Positions 44,013-53,844 of a stretch of 64,000 nucleotides of DNA are shown piece after piece (within the stretch, counting starts at the first letter, position 1; each line of letters begins with the position of its first letter). The DNA comes from WRHT01 sp031550525 (GTDB taxonomy: Bacteria > Desulfobacterota > Desulfovibrionia > Desulfovibrionales > Desulfovibrionaceae): assembly GCA_031550525.1 (NCBI GenBank), contig JAVBON010000006.1, forward strand, positions 62,001 through 126,000, read 5' to 3'. A program made the translations under genes and the position numbers. The notes under the pieces are model-generated. The model saw nothing but the letters and a program-made list of their open reading frames with translations, had not been told where the DNA came from and made no database searches.

Positions 44013-47000
44013 TTACAGGGCCTTTTTACGCACCTGCTCCAATGCGGCGGCCTGTTCGTCAAAGCTGGCGAAACCGGCTTGGTGCAAGGCGTCTTTTACC
44101 GTTGTATCCCAATCCCAAGCCGCGTAAATAACCGGTTTGTGGAAGGTACGGCGGAAGCGTTCCAACTCCTGATGGTAAAACTTGGCTTTGGCGCTCTCAA
44201 GGCTTTCGCGCAGGTTTTCCTGCAGGCGTGAGAGCTCGCCTTCGTACCACTCCTGAATATCGGCTGGCTTGTTGTATTTTTTCAGAATATGGCCGTAACC
44301 TTCTTTTTCCAGCAGGGCGCACAGGTTTTTATGGTGCTGATCCTTAAGCCATTTGCCAAGCTTGGATGTAGGCACGTTTTCCGTTTCCAAGGCATGGATG
44401 TCCAGCTTGGTCTGGTAGTAGGTATCGGGCACAACCGAGGCCGAGGTGATGCCTGCAATGGCCACAAGGCCGCGTATAATCAGGCTGTTGGAAACGCCCT
44501 GCCCGCAGAAGCCCACCTTTTTGCCGTATTTTATGCCGGTAAAAATGGTAGACAGAATGGCCCAGACCACGGCCGGGTCTTCTTCATCATAAATATGGCT
44601 CAGGCTGGCGTTATCGCGGTCGGTTGCCAGCACCATCTGGGTCATATCGTTGGAGCCGATGGAGAAGCCGTCGAACTCCTTGATGAATTCTTTAGAAAGT
44701 ATGGCGTTGCTTGGCAACTCCGACATCTGTATGACCTTCAGGCCGTCAACGCCGCTTTTAAGCCTGTGCACCTGCTCCAGATACATGCGCATGCTGCGCG
44801 CCTCTTCAAGGGTGCGCACAAAGGGCAGCATGATGTGCAGGTTTTTGCCGCCGTAAACGTCGCGGGCAAGCTTGAACGATTCCAGCTCCCAATCGCTCAG
44901 GTTGCGCGAAACGCCGCGCCAGCCAAGCATGGGGTTGTCTTCGGTATTCTCGTACAGAAGGCCGCCCAAGAGGTTGCGGTATTCGTTGGATTTAAAGTCG
45001 GTAGTGCGGTAAATGATGTCGCGCCCGTAAAAAGCCATGCAGAACAGGGCCAGCCCCTGGGCAAGGGTTTGAACGTAATGCTCCTTGCCGGTACGGTAGC
45101 CGCGCGAGCGGATAAGTTGCTGGATCTTTTGCGGAATGGCGCGAACGGATTCTATCTCCTTGTTCATGCCGTTGCGCAGGGCAACCTCAACGCGCAACGC
45201 GGTTATTTCCTGCATGGATTCCTGCACGAAGGAGTTTTTGGAGGCGCGCTCGCACAGCATTTTTATTTCAGAATCTATTTCAGCCCTGCGGCTTACCACT
45301 TCGGGGCTGTTGCCCACCAGTATGCCGAGTTCCTCTTCAAAGCCGAAAACAATGCGCACATGCAATGCAAGATCGTCACAGGTGCTCAACACTTCAAGGC
45401 GTCTGGCCGCCCGCTCCACATGCTCGTCAAGCTTGTATTCAAGCTCGCGCAGGCTGCGCTGCAGGAACAAGGCCTGCTCCGCGCCATGGGTGTTCTGCAT
45501 GCTTAGGGTATCAATCTCTTGGCTCAGGCCCGTAAGCTGGCCCACGTATTCGCGCAGTTTGAGCTTGCCGTCTATGAGGCCCGCGTTAAACTGGGCGCGC
45601 AGGGTCTTATTAAGCTGCTCCTCAAGCACGCGCAGGTGCGCCTGCACGGCCTGCTCCAGCTCGCCGCTGTCGTACGCGGCCAGAGCCATTGGGTGCACGC
45701 CTATGTTGCCCAGCATGAACTCGGCGCGCAAGAGGCCAATTTCAAAATCCTCAAGGTTGCGCAGGCGCGAAAGGAACATGGCCTGGCTTACGTCGGCCAG
45801 CACCAGGCCTACTTTGGTTTTAGTGGGCGGCAATTGGCTTAAATCCATCTCTCCGCCAACTTCCACCAGCGGCAGCAGCCCCTGGTAAATGCGGCCGTGG
45901 GTGCCGTCAACGGTAATATCCTGCCCGTCAAGGGCGCGCAGGGTTTCAATGCGCTGAATGCCTATTACGGCCGGAATGCCAAGCTCACGCGAGGTAATGG
46001 CGGCATGCGAGGTATCGCCGCCCACGTCGGCCATTATGGCCGAGGCCACGCGCATGCCCGGAACCATGTCGGGGTCGGTGCGCTCGGCGGCCAGAATGTC
46101 GCCTTTTTCAATTTTGTTCAGCTCCAGGGCGGAACGCAGGAATTTGACCTTGCCCTGCCCAGCCCCGCGTGAAGCGCCGTTGCCTTCAAGCAGAATTTCC
46201 GCGCCTTGCAGGGCTTTGGGGTCAACCTCTTTACGGCGCATGAAAATGGTGTCGGGGTGCAGCTCAAACTCTTCGTTCCAGCGGGTTTCAGGCCTGGCTT
46301 GCACAAACCAGAGCTCATCATTTTTATCAACGCAGAACTCGGAGTCCATAATCATGCCGCCATAGGCTTTGCTTATGGCGCGCACGCCTCTGGCCACGAT
46401 TTCGGCCTGGCCCAGGGAGAGAGACCAGCGGTACACCTCTTGCGGCGGAACCTGCACTTTTTTGGTGCCGCCGCCGTGCTCGTAGACTATTTTTATATCT
46501 TTGCAGCCCATCTGGCGGATGACAACTTCGTTGCCGTCATCGCGCTGGAACACGTAGTATTTGTCGGGAGTAACCATGCCGCCAACAACCGCTTCGCCCA
46601 AGCCGTAGCTGGCGTCTATGGAAACCAGATCCTTGCGGGTGGTGCCACGGCAGCCGGTGGCGGTATCGGCCGAAAAGGCCGTGCCGGAAATAACCGGATT
46701 GATCATGCGCATCATGCACACGGAGAGGGATGTATTTTCAATGGCCCATTCCTGCTTGGCCTTTACGGTAATGCTGTCGTCGCCGGTTTCTTCGGCTTTG
46801 GCAATGGCATCCAGCACGGCCTCGCGGCGGTAGGTCATGGAACGCAGGTTATAGGCGGAGGCGCAATCCCAATGGTAGGCGGTGGATACCTGATCCGGCC
46901 CGTTCATGTTCAGGTAGGTATCTTGCAGCCCAGCAAAGGCCTTTTTACGCGAATCCTCACCAGCGGCGGAGGAGCGCACGGCAACCGGAACCTCATCCTC

Positions 47001-47591
47001 ACCGGCTTCGGCGCAAATTTCGGCATAAGCCTGACGCACGGCTTTATCAACCGCTGCGGGCAGCTCCGCCGAAAGAATGGCTGCTTGCACAAGCACGGAG
47101 CGCTTGCGCAACTGGTCTATGCCCTCGGGCGAAGTGGCAAAGCCTTCGACAACGTTGTTAACAAAGGTGCGCAGCTTTGTATTGCTTTTATCTTTTGAGC
47201 CAGAGGCGGATTCGTCACGGATAAGCTTGCCTAGGGAACGCACAAGCTTTTGCAAAAATTCGGAATCTCCGCTTATTTCAGGGTCGTTCCAATCTATGCG
47301 TTTATATTCGCGGTCAACTACAGTACGCACAACAGAGGCGTTAATGTAACACTCATCTAAAACCTGATGGAAGGCAATAGAGGAAACCGCTCTGAATTGC
47401 GGGGCCTGAATGCCCTGTACCTGGCTGATAATCGCCGTATTGTAGTTTTTGCCGCCAACCAGCAATTCAGCTTCTTCACCAATGGCCACAATATCCGCGC
47501 CATTTAGAATGAGCTTCTTCGCAATCTCCGCAGACTCGTTTTTACCCTTGGTGTTGCCTGCCTCGGGTTTTTCGAGCTTTGCTTTGGCCAT
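44013..47591 (-). CDS. ppsA: Phosphoenolpyruvate synthase, long form with coiled-coil insert
   Basis: 1192 residues, against about 790 in E. coli. The N-terminal ATP-binding half (VAVRSSAAGEDS, about 203-214) and the swivelling phospho-histidine domain (GGDTSHAAITSRELGIPAVIG) are normal. A helical, charged insert of about 190 residues follows IGLLRAEFMLGNIGVHP. The TIM-barrel part resumes at TDFKSNEYRNL and includes SIGSNDMTQ and GFCGQG. A tail of about 110 residues follows. It makes PEP from pyruvate and ATP. The start at 47591 has AAGGAGT 8 nt upstream. Located next to pyc, on the same strand. Confidence 0.92.
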   Translation of the reverse strand: MAKAKLEKPEAGNTKGKNESAEIAKKLILNGADIVAIGEEAELLVGGKNYNTAIISQVQGIQAPQFRAVSSIAFHQVLDECYINASVVRTVVDREYKRIDWNDPEISGDSEFLQKLVRSLGKLIRDESASGSKDKSNTKLRTFVNNVVEGFATSPEGIDQLRKRSVLVQAAILSAELPAAVDKAVRQAYAEICAEAGEDEVPVAVRSSAAGEDSRKKAFAGLQDTYLNMNGPDQVSTAYHWDCASAYNLRSMTYRREAVLDAIAKAEETGDDSITVKAKQEWAIENTSLSVCMMRMINPVISGTAFSADTATGCRGTTRKDLVSIDASYGLGEAVVGGMVTPDKYYVFQRDDGNEVVIRQMGCKDIKIVYEHGGGTKKVQVPPQEVYRWSLSLGQAEIVARGVRAISKAYGGMIMDSEFCVDKNDELWFVQARPETRWNEEFELHPDTIFMRRKEVDPKALQGAEILLEGNGASRGAGQGKVKFLRSALELNKIEKGDILAAERTDPDMVPGMRVASAIMADVGGDTSHAAITSRELGIPAVIGIQRIETLRALDGQDITVDGTHGRIYQGLLPLVEVGGEMDLSQLPPTKTKVGLVLADVSQAMFLSRLRNLEDFEIGLLRAEFMLGNIGVHPMALAAYDSGELEQAVQAHLRVLEEQLNKTLRAQFNAGLIDGKLKLREYVGQLTGLSQEIDTLSMQNTHGAEQALFLQRSLRELEYKLDEHVERAARRLEVLSTCDDLALHVRIVFGFEEELGILVGNSPEVVSRRAEIDSEIKMLCERASKNSFVQESMQEITALRVEVALRNGMNKEIESVRAIPQKIQQLIRSRGYRTGKEHYVQTLAQGLALFCMAFYGRDIIYRTTDFKSNEYRNLLGGLLYENTEDNPMLGWRGVSRNLSDWELESFKLARDVYGGKNLHIMLPFVRTLEEARSMRMYLEQVHRLKSGVDGLKVIQMSELPSNAILSKEFIKEFDGFSIGSNDMTQMVLATDRDNASLSHIYDEEDPAVVWAILSTIFTGIKYGKKVGFCGQGVSNSLIIRGLVAIAGITSASVVPDTYYQTKLDIHALETENVPTSKLGKWLKDQHHKNLCALLEKEGYGHILKKYNKPADIQEWYEGELSRLQENLRESLESAKAKFYHQELERFRRTFHKPVIYAAWDWDTTVKDALHQAGFASFDEQAAALEQVRKKAL

Positions 47592-47737
47592 AAAAGTTAC
47601 TCCTTGAATAAACTGGTGAGGTTTGATTTCAATCAAATACTTATATTTTATGTACGATGCCCAAAGCCTTTCGTCAATAATTAAAATTGCCCGAAAGTAT
47701 AAGAATTCAAAGGTTTTTAGGGGCATCCGCAAGATAA

Positions 47738-47793
47738 AAAAGGATCTCTATGAATGACATACATTTTGTATGCTTCTTCATAAAAATCCTTTT
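47738..47793 (-). terminator. Terminator of pyc
   Basis: A 56-nt imperfect hairpin: AAAAGGAT/ATCCTTTT at the base and CATACA/TGTATG at the tip. On the minus strand a run of T follows the stem. It shows that pyc and ppsA are probably separate transcripts. Confidence 0.75.
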
Positions 47794-47830
47794 CTTTAAG
47801 CTAGACGTTAAATCTTGCAATAAGCGGCAA

Positions 47831-50800
47831 TTACCCTACATTTTTTCCACAATACGGGCAAAAAGTATAACTTTCTCCCGCCAACGGCTTGTTGCATTCC
47901 GGGTTGGAACAGCACACCGGAACAGGGGACAACTCCACAATAAGCTCGCCCTCGCGCACAGGCACCATCTTTTTGCTGGCTTTAAAGTCGGCCTGCTTGA
48001 GCACGCGCTTTACCTGCCCGTCAAATGGAGCCAGCACGGCTTTTTCCTGCTTCATTATGGAGATGTTGAACAGTTCATCTCCCTTCTTAACAACATCGCC
48101 GGGCTTTACATATACCACCCACAGGTCGCCGTTGCTGGGCGAAGGCATATGATACTCGTTGTTCGGGTCGGCCATTACCACACCCTTGTCGGACGTGGCC
48201 TCGCCCTTGCTTACCTGAACCTCATGGCTTATGAATTCTGAATCCAGCACAAAACGCACTATGGATATGCCGCGGCTGTCCGGTCGCTGAATGCGCAGCA
48301 GGCTGAAGTTGTGCGGCTTGCCGGTGCTGTCGTTAAAATGTATGCCGGTGCCGTCGGGCAGGCCTTCAAACCATACGGAGAGCGGCAGGTTGTTGGGGTC
48401 GCCAAACTTCTGCTTGAACTCAATGGTCTTAAGCGCGTCGCCGGGGTGGTTAAGGTACATGCCCAGTTCTTCTTCGTTGGGCTCGCGGTGAATAAGCTCT
48501 TTAAGGGCCGCGCGTTCCTTTTCTATATCCGTATCCGGCAGATTCGCCAGGGGCAGTTCTTCGGTGCGGCGCTCCAGAGCCTTTTTCCAATCCTGCTGGA
48601 AGGCGCTCTGGTATATCCAATCCGGCGGGAAGCCCAAGGGGAGCTTGCCAAACTTGCCGAGCAGCAGGTCGCGGAAGGCGTCGTTACAGTCGCGGTAAAT
48701 AATCAGGCGCTCTTTTTTAAGCTCTTCCGAAAGCTCGCTTTCATCTTTACCGGCAACACCTTCCAGCACATTCAAGAGGTGCTGCACGGCTTCTTCGCCG
48801 CCGCGCTTGTATGCGCTGGTAACGCCCAAAAAGGCGGTGTTCCATGTTATTTGCGAGCCAGGTGTAACATCGTGGTAAAATACTATTTTTCTGGTGCCGG
48901 TCAAAAAGCGCAGCATATACGGCAAAAGGCCTATATAACCCTGCTTGAGCGCGCCTTCTTGTGAAGACGAGGTGGCCCCGCCCGGCATGCCGTGATCGCG
49001 CACTTCAAAATCCACCCCTTGGAAGTAAGGGGCGGTATAGCGATCGTAATACGGTATGATCTGCTTGAGCACAAAGTTGCAATCGCGGATCATGTTCTTG
49101 TTAAGATTGGTCTTCAGGCCCATATCTTCTTCGATGTAGGCGGCGGTGGAAAGCACCTCGCCCTGTCCGTACCAGCGGGTGGCGGCGGCAATGGAGGTAT
49201 CCACTATCTGCACGCCGGCCTTGGCCGCCGCGCCCACCGCCGGGACAAAATGCCCGTCGGTGTAATGGCGGTGGTAATGCATAACCAGGTTGGGCCACTT
49301 TTTCTTGAGGGCCGTGACTAGGGTGGTCATAAAGTGCGCCGGGCAGGTGCCCGCCATGTCTTTAAGACCAAGAATCATATGCTCGCAGGCTTTTTCCGGC
49401 GACGCGCCTATTATGCTGCCCACCATGCGCAGCATTTCCTCCGTTACGCCGAGGTAATGCTCTATGGAAAAGGCCTTGCTGTAGGTAAGGGAAATAGCTG
49501 GCTCGAACACGCAGCCCTTGTTGTCCATAACCACTTCAGCAAATGGTCGCATGTTCTCCACATGGTTTAAAAAGTCGAAGCAGCGGATTACATGGTAATC
49601 TTCGCACACCATTTCGGCCGTGCGACGCATAAGGTTGCGCGGCATTGGCTTGTAGCCCAGCACGTTGGTGGAGCGTATCAGAATTTGCTTGAGGGTTTTG
49701 GGGGCGAACTTGTTCCATTCCTTAGCCTCGGTGAACGGATAGGTCATATTGGCCATCATGTTCACGTGAAAATGCGCCCCGCCGCCGTTTTCCAGCGAAA
49801 AGAAGTTGCAGTTGTCCAGGTACGGTCCGATAAGGCGGTCCTCGGCCAGGCGAAAACGGTTGCCGCTGTTGGACTGCGTATTGTCGCGGCCGGTTGTGTC
49901 GGTAAAGTGGATGTAGCCGGAGTCGCGCACAAAATCCAGCAGGGCCTTGCGGTCCCCCCTGGGGTAAGGCGAAGGAATAGCCTCAACGGCCTTGCTGATA
50001 TGCGGGAACACAGTGGCGTTGCCCGGCACGCGCGGCGTTTCTTTGGTGCGGTACTCGCCAAGCTGGATAAAAGGGTTGTAGCCGCGCGCGGAAATTTCTG
50101 AAATAAGGCGGGCCAAGCGCACCGATTCCTGAGCCAGATCGTGGTAATCCATCAACTCGGGGTGCCGGGCTATGAAAGAAGTGTCGAAATTTCCGGCCAG
50201 AAAATTATTATTCTTGAGCACCTGGCGGAAAAACGGAATAGTGGTTTTCAAACCGCCTACAATGTACTCCTTGAGGGCGCGGCGCATAATAGCCACGCAT
50301 TTTTCCCAGTCGTAACCGTAGGAAATAAGGAGCGAGCCGGCTGAATCGTAGTTGGATGGAAATTCGTACCCAGCGCTCATGTTGGAATCAAGGCGCACGC
50401 CTGGCCCGCCGGGCGAAACATAGCGGGTAATGGGGCCGGAGTTTGGCTCGAAGTTCTTTTGCGGGTCTTCGCAGTTTATGCGTACCTGCATGGCGTTATG
50501 CACCGGGCGGGTGTTTTCTTCGTTAAAGCGCAAACGCGAGCCAAAGGCAATGGCGATTTGCTCTTCAACCAGGTCTATGCCGTAACGCACCTCGGTAATG
50601 CCGTGCTCCACCTGCAGGCGTGTGTTCACTTCAATAAGGTAGGGGGTGCCGTCTTCCTGCACCAAAAATTCCACGGTGCAGAGGGAGTCATAGCCCACCT
50701 CGCTTACCAGTTGGCGGGAATAGCCTTTAAGGGTCTCGCGCAGTTTGCTGGTCATGCCCCGCCAAGGCGAGGGCGTAATTTCTATAAGCTTCTGGTTATT

Positions 50801-51532
50801 GCGCTGCACCGAGCAGTCGCGCTCGTCGAAGGCGAAAACGTTGCCGTATTTATCGGAAATAACCTGAATTTCTATGTGGCGCACGTTGGTAAGAAAACGC
50901 TCAACATACACGCTGGGGTTACCGAAAGAGGCCTGGGCCAGAGTGGAGGCTTTAAAAAAGGCCGCTTCCAGCTCGGCATCGTTATGCACGGCAAAAATAC
51001 CGCGCCCGCCGCCGCCGCCTTCGGCTTTAAGCATGATGGGGTAGCCTATCTCCTTGGCTACTTCCCTTGCTTTGGGCACGTCAACCGCGCCGTCTGAGCC
51101 AGGCACAACCGGAATACCCAGCTTGCGGGCCAGCTTGCGCACCTGCACCTTGTTGCCCAAAAGGCGCATGGCCTCGGCCGAAGAGCCTATAAAGACTATG
51201 CCCGCCTCCTTGCACATGGCCGGGTAAGTATCGTCTTCCGATGCAAAACCCCAGCCTGGGTGAATAGCGACAACACCGCGCTGTTTAGCCAAAGAGATGA
51301 CAAGTTCCAGGTCGAGATAAGCGCGGGGGTCCGGCCCAAGCAGCAAGAGCTCTTGCGCGGCAGAGGCCGCAGGCGCGGTTTTATCCACATCAGTGGCCGT
51401 CATAATGGCGGTGGCGTCAAGCCGCTCACGCACGGAGCGGCAAATACGGCGGGCCGGAATGCCACGGTTTGTTACCAGAATGGGTTTGCCTTTCAACTCG
51501 GCCAAAACGTCTTCAAAACTTTTACTTGTCAT
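47831..51532 (-). CDS. pyc: Pyruvate carboxylase, divergent, with C-terminal zinc ribbon
   Basis: 1233 residues. The biotin-carboxylase domain (about 15-470) has KAEGGGGGRGI and ERDCSVQRNNQK. The carboxyltransferase domain (about 535-830) has DTTGRDNTQS where pyruvate carboxylases have DTTWRDAHQS, KDMAG intact, and MHYHRHYTDG in place of the usual HxHTHDTSG block. The biotinyl domain (about 1110-1190) uses SIMKQEK around the biotin lysine, not AMKM. A zinc ribbon (CCSNPEC...FCPYCG) forms the last 30 residues. It should make oxaloacetate from pyruvate, but the altered core leaves some doubt. birA is next upstream, pointing to biotin supply. Confidence 0.85.
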   Translation of the reverse strand: MTSKSFEDVLAELKGKPILVTNRGIPARRICRSVRERLDATAIMTATDVDKTAPAASAAQELLLLGPDPRAYLDLELVISLAKQRGVVAIHPGWGFASEDDTYPAMCKEAGIVFIGSSAEAMRLLGNKVQVRKLARKLGIPVVPGSDGAVDVPKAREVAKEIGYPIMLKAEGGGGGRGIFAVHNDAELEAAFFKASTLAQASFGNPSVYVERFLTNVRHIEIQVISDKYGNVFAFDERDCSVQRNNQKLIEITPSPWRGMTSKLRETLKGYSRQLVSEVGYDSLCTVEFLVQEDGTPYLIEVNTRLQVEHGITEVRYGIDLVEEQIAIAFGSRLRFNEENTRPVHNAMQVRINCEDPQKNFEPNSGPITRYVSPGGPGVRLDSNMSAGYEFPSNYDSAGSLLISYGYDWEKCVAIMRRALKEYIVGGLKTTIPFFRQVLKNNNFLAGNFDTSFIARHPELMDYHDLAQESVRLARLISEISARGYNPFIQLGEYRTKETPRVPGNATVFPHISKAVEAIPSPYPRGDRKALLDFVRDSGYIHFTDTTGRDNTQSNSGNRFRLAEDRLIGPYLDNCNFFSLENGGGAHFHVNMMANMTYPFTEAKEWNKFAPKTLKQILIRSTNVLGYKPMPRNLMRRTAEMVCEDYHVIRCFDFLNHVENMRPFAEVVMDNKGCVFEPAISLTYSKAFSIEHYLGVTEEMLRMVGSIIGASPEKACEHMILGLKDMAGTCPAHFMTTLVTALKKKWPNLVMHYHRHYTDGHFVPAVGAAAKAGVQIVDTSIAAATRWYGQGEVLSTAAYIEEDMGLKTNLNKNMIRDCNFVLKQIIPYYDRYTAPYFQGVDFEVRDHGMPGGATSSSQEGALKQGYIGLLPYMLRFLTGTRKIVFYHDVTPGSQITWNTAFLGVTSAYKRGGEEAVQHLLNVLEGVAGKDESELSEELKKERLIIYRDCNDAFRDLLLGKFGKLPLGFPPDWIYQSAFQQDWKKALERRTEELPLANLPDTDIEKERAALKELIHREPNEEELGMYLNHPGDALKTIEFKQKFGDPNNLPLSVWFEGLPDGTGIHFNDSTGKPHNFSLLRIQRPDSRGISIVRFVLDSEFISHEVQVSKGEATSDKGVVMADPNNEYHMPSPSNGDLWVVYVKPGDVVKKGDELFNISIMKQEKAVLAPFDGQVKRVLKQADFKASKKMVPVREGELIVELSPVPVCCSNPECNKPLAGESYTFCPYCGKNVG

Positions 51533-51566
51533 AATACTCTTACTCTTTTCGCGCGTTCACGCGCAT

Positions 51567-52505
51567 TTAAATTGCGCCGGCAATGCCGCCGGACACAAAT
51601 TCCTGCTCGGCAAGCACTCCGCCGTACTGGCGCACCAGCAGCACAAGGCCGCCCTGCGGCGATAAGCCCGACACAACACCGGTTACAGGCGTTGTTGCGG
51701 CATCATCGCTAACCTGAACTTCCATGCCGCGCCATAGCAGATGTTGCTCCGCCCGGCGCAGTAAATGTGTATGGGGGGTCAAAGACGCGCCACCATATAA
51801 CATAATTATATATCTTACAAGCGCAAGCCATAGGGGCACGGGGGCAAGAAAATCAAAATTTTCCGGCAAGCGGGCGGCAGGCAGAACAGCCCCCTCCCGC
51901 AGTGCGTTTTTATCCGGCAAATGTACGCAATTCACGCCCAGCCCGGCTACCAGCGCGCCGCCGCGCTCCTCCAGCAATATGCCGCCAAGCTTGCCGTAGC
52001 CATCCGGCGTTTTCAGCACCAGGTCGTTGGGCCACTTCAAAAAAACCTCCAACCCCAGTTGCCGGAAGGCCTCCGTAAACAGCCAGCCCAACAGCACGGT
52101 AGCGGCGTTGCCGGCAAACAAAGGCGATTGCGGCAGTTTGAAACTGACATGCAGGTTGCCAATGGGCGAAAACCACGGACGGCGCATTTGCCCGCGCCCG
52201 GCGTTCTGGCTTAGAGCCAAAGCGGCGCCCCAGTCGGCAAGACGTTTTTGCCCCAACAGATGCCAAGCCAGCTCAAAAGTGGACGCGCACCTGCCGCATA
52301 TGAATAAATCAGCCGGGGCCGCGCCCTTTAAAAGCATACCGCCCATACCGTCAAGACGCGGCAACTCCGTGAGGCCTCCGCCCGGCTCCACAGCCTCCAT
52401 GGGCAGCATATCCATTACGGCAGCCTGCTCATCATGGCTGAATTCGCCTGCCAGATGCGCAAGGCCGTAATGCAGTATATAAATATCTCCCAAATCAGGC
52501 GGCAT
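51567..52505 (-). CDS. birA: Biotin-protein ligase (BirA-type, no DNA-binding domain)
   Basis: 312 residues from ATG 52505, which has AAGGAT 8 nt upstream. The ligase core has NAGRGQMRRPW (biotin/ATP loop), LKWPNDL, and GKLGGILLEE, followed by the small C-terminal domain (GVVSGLSPQGGLVLL). The N-terminal 80 residues are not a helix-turn-helix, so it should not act as a repressor like E. coli BirA. It attaches biotin to carrier lysines, presumably including the one in the adjacent pyruvate carboxylase (34-base gap). Confidence 0.9.
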   Translation of the reverse strand: MPPDLGDIYILHYGLAHLAGEFSHDEQAAVMDMLPMEAVEPGGGLTELPRLDGMGGMLLKGAAPADLFICGRCASTFELAWHLLGQKRLADWGAALALSQNAGRGQMRRPWFSPIGNLHVSFKLPQSPLFAGNAATVLLGWLFTEAFRQLGLEVFLKWPNDLVLKTPDGYGKLGGILLEERGGALVAGLGVNCVHLPDKNALREGAVLPAARLPENFDFLAPVPLWLALVRYIIMLYGGASLTPHTHLLRRAEQHLLWRGMEVQVSDDAATTPVTGVVSGLSPQGGLVLLVRQYGGVLAEQEFVSGGIAGAI

Positions 52506-52575
52506 TGGTTTAATCCTTAAAACATGGCGTGTTAAATGGTTTGCAGCGGTGAAAAATTTTGCTATGGTGCGCGCC

Positions 52576-53739
52576 ATGAAGTATTACTTGGCCGGAGGCG
52601 CAGTGCGCAGCTTACTGTTGGGGGAAAAGCCCCACGACTTTGACTATGCCTTTTCCGGCTCCGCAGAAGATTTCTTAGCTCTAAATCCATCGGCCCGCAA
52701 GCTGGGAGACGGCCCCGCATACCAATTGGGGCATTGCGAATATACCGCCGTGGGAGAAGGCCTGCGGCAAAATATTTTAAACCGCGATTTTACCATTAAC
52801 GCCTTTTTGCTGGAAGAAAACGGTGTGCTGCATATGCACCCGGACGCCCTGAAAAACCTGCGCGAAAATATTCTGGCCCCCTGCACCGCGCAAAGCCTTG
52901 CCGACGACCCTTTGCGTATTTTTCGCGCCGCGCGTTTTTGCGCTGTTTACCCGCAGTTCCGGCCCAGCCTTGACTGCCTGAAACTTATGGCCGATACGGC
53001 CAAAAACGAAAATTTCGGTATAATAGCCCCGGAAAGGGTTGGGCAGGAATGCGTTAAAGCCCTTAATGCCCCACAACCAGGCAACTTTTTACGGGTTTTG
53101 GAACAGGGCTGCGCTCTGAATTATTGGTTTGACGAGCTTTCAGGGGCCGGCCAAATACCTGCAGGGCCGCCGCAATATCACAATTCCGACGTACTTGAGC
53201 ACATAGCCCGCACAATGGACAAAGTGGTGCACGAACTGCGCGCCTGGCTGCTTACACGGCCGGGCATTATCGGAAAAAGAGCCGATGAGCTTGCGGTGGT
53301 TACTGCCTGGATGTCGCTATGTCACGATTTAGGCAAGGTAAGCACCCCCAGCGACATATTGCCGCACCATTACCTGCACGAGGTGCGCGGCATGCAGGCC
53401 GCGCTTGATTTGGCCGACCGCCTGCGCCTGCCTGCCAAACTGCGCAATGCAGGGCTGCTTGCGGCCAAGCTGCATATGAAGGCCGGAGTTTACTACCGCC
53501 TGCGCCCTTCCACCAGGGTGGATCTGCTTATGGAGGCCCACGCCCGCGAGCTGGTTGTTCCGCTATTTTTGCTGGCTCAGGCCGATTCAGGCACAGCAGG
53601 GCTTGTTGAGCTGGCGGAGCGCGAGCTTGAGCAAATTTTGTCGGTGCGTCTGCCCGTCAAATGGGAGAACCGCGGCAAAGAATCCGGCAGGCATCTGCGC
53701 GAAATGCGTTGCAACGCCATTTCACGCGTGGCTGGTTGA
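52576..53739 (+). CDS. cca: tRNA nucleotidyltransferase (CCA-adding type) with HD domain
   Basis: 387 residues from ATG 52576. Class II head domain: GGAVRSLLLG, catalytic DFDY (DxD) and RDFTINAFLL, then LADDPLRIFRAARF. An HD-type phosphohydrolase domain follows (HNSDVLEHIART, CHDLGK) as in the E. coli enzyme. It repairs or adds the CCA end of tRNA; the sequence alone does not separate CCA-adding from A-adding enzymes. A GTG at 52549 would add nine residues. Its start region overlaps the 5' side of birA by promoter only (divergent, about 70 bases). Confidence 0.87.
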   Translation: MKYYLAGGAVRSLLLGEKPHDFDYAFSGSAEDFLALNPSARKLGDGPAYQLGHCEYTAVGEGLRQNILNRDFTINAFLLEENGVLHMHPDALKNLRENILAPCTAQSLADDPLRIFRAARFCAVYPQFRPSLDCLKLMADTAKNENFGIIAPERVGQECVKALNAPQPGNFLRVLEQGCALNYWFDELSGAGQIPAGPPQYHNSDVLEHIARTMDKVVHELRAWLLTRPGIIGKRADELAVVTAWMSLCHDLGKVSTPSDILPHHYLHEVRGMQAALDLADRLRLPAKLRNAGLLAAKLHMKAGVYYRLRPSTRVDLLMEAHARELVVPLFLLAQADSGTAGLVELAERELEQILSVRLPVKWENRGKESGRHLREMRCNAISRVAG

Positions 53740-53844
53740 TCCGCGCCTTTCTTAAGACCGCCATAATTCACGAAATACTTTATATTTTGCTATTGCCTGC
53801 GCAGGGCTTTTTGAGTAGGTTTTCCTTCAAACTGGAGAGCAACC

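Noticed and set aside
44289..45506. 405-codon open frame on the plus strand inside ppsA
   Set aside because: It is antisense to a well-supported enzyme gene, has no ribosome site, and its sequence is the mirrored composition expected from the reverse strand.
47592..47732. Longer ppsA start at 47732
   Set aside because: The extra 47 residues lack a ribosome site, whereas ATG 47591 has AAGGAGT at good spacing.
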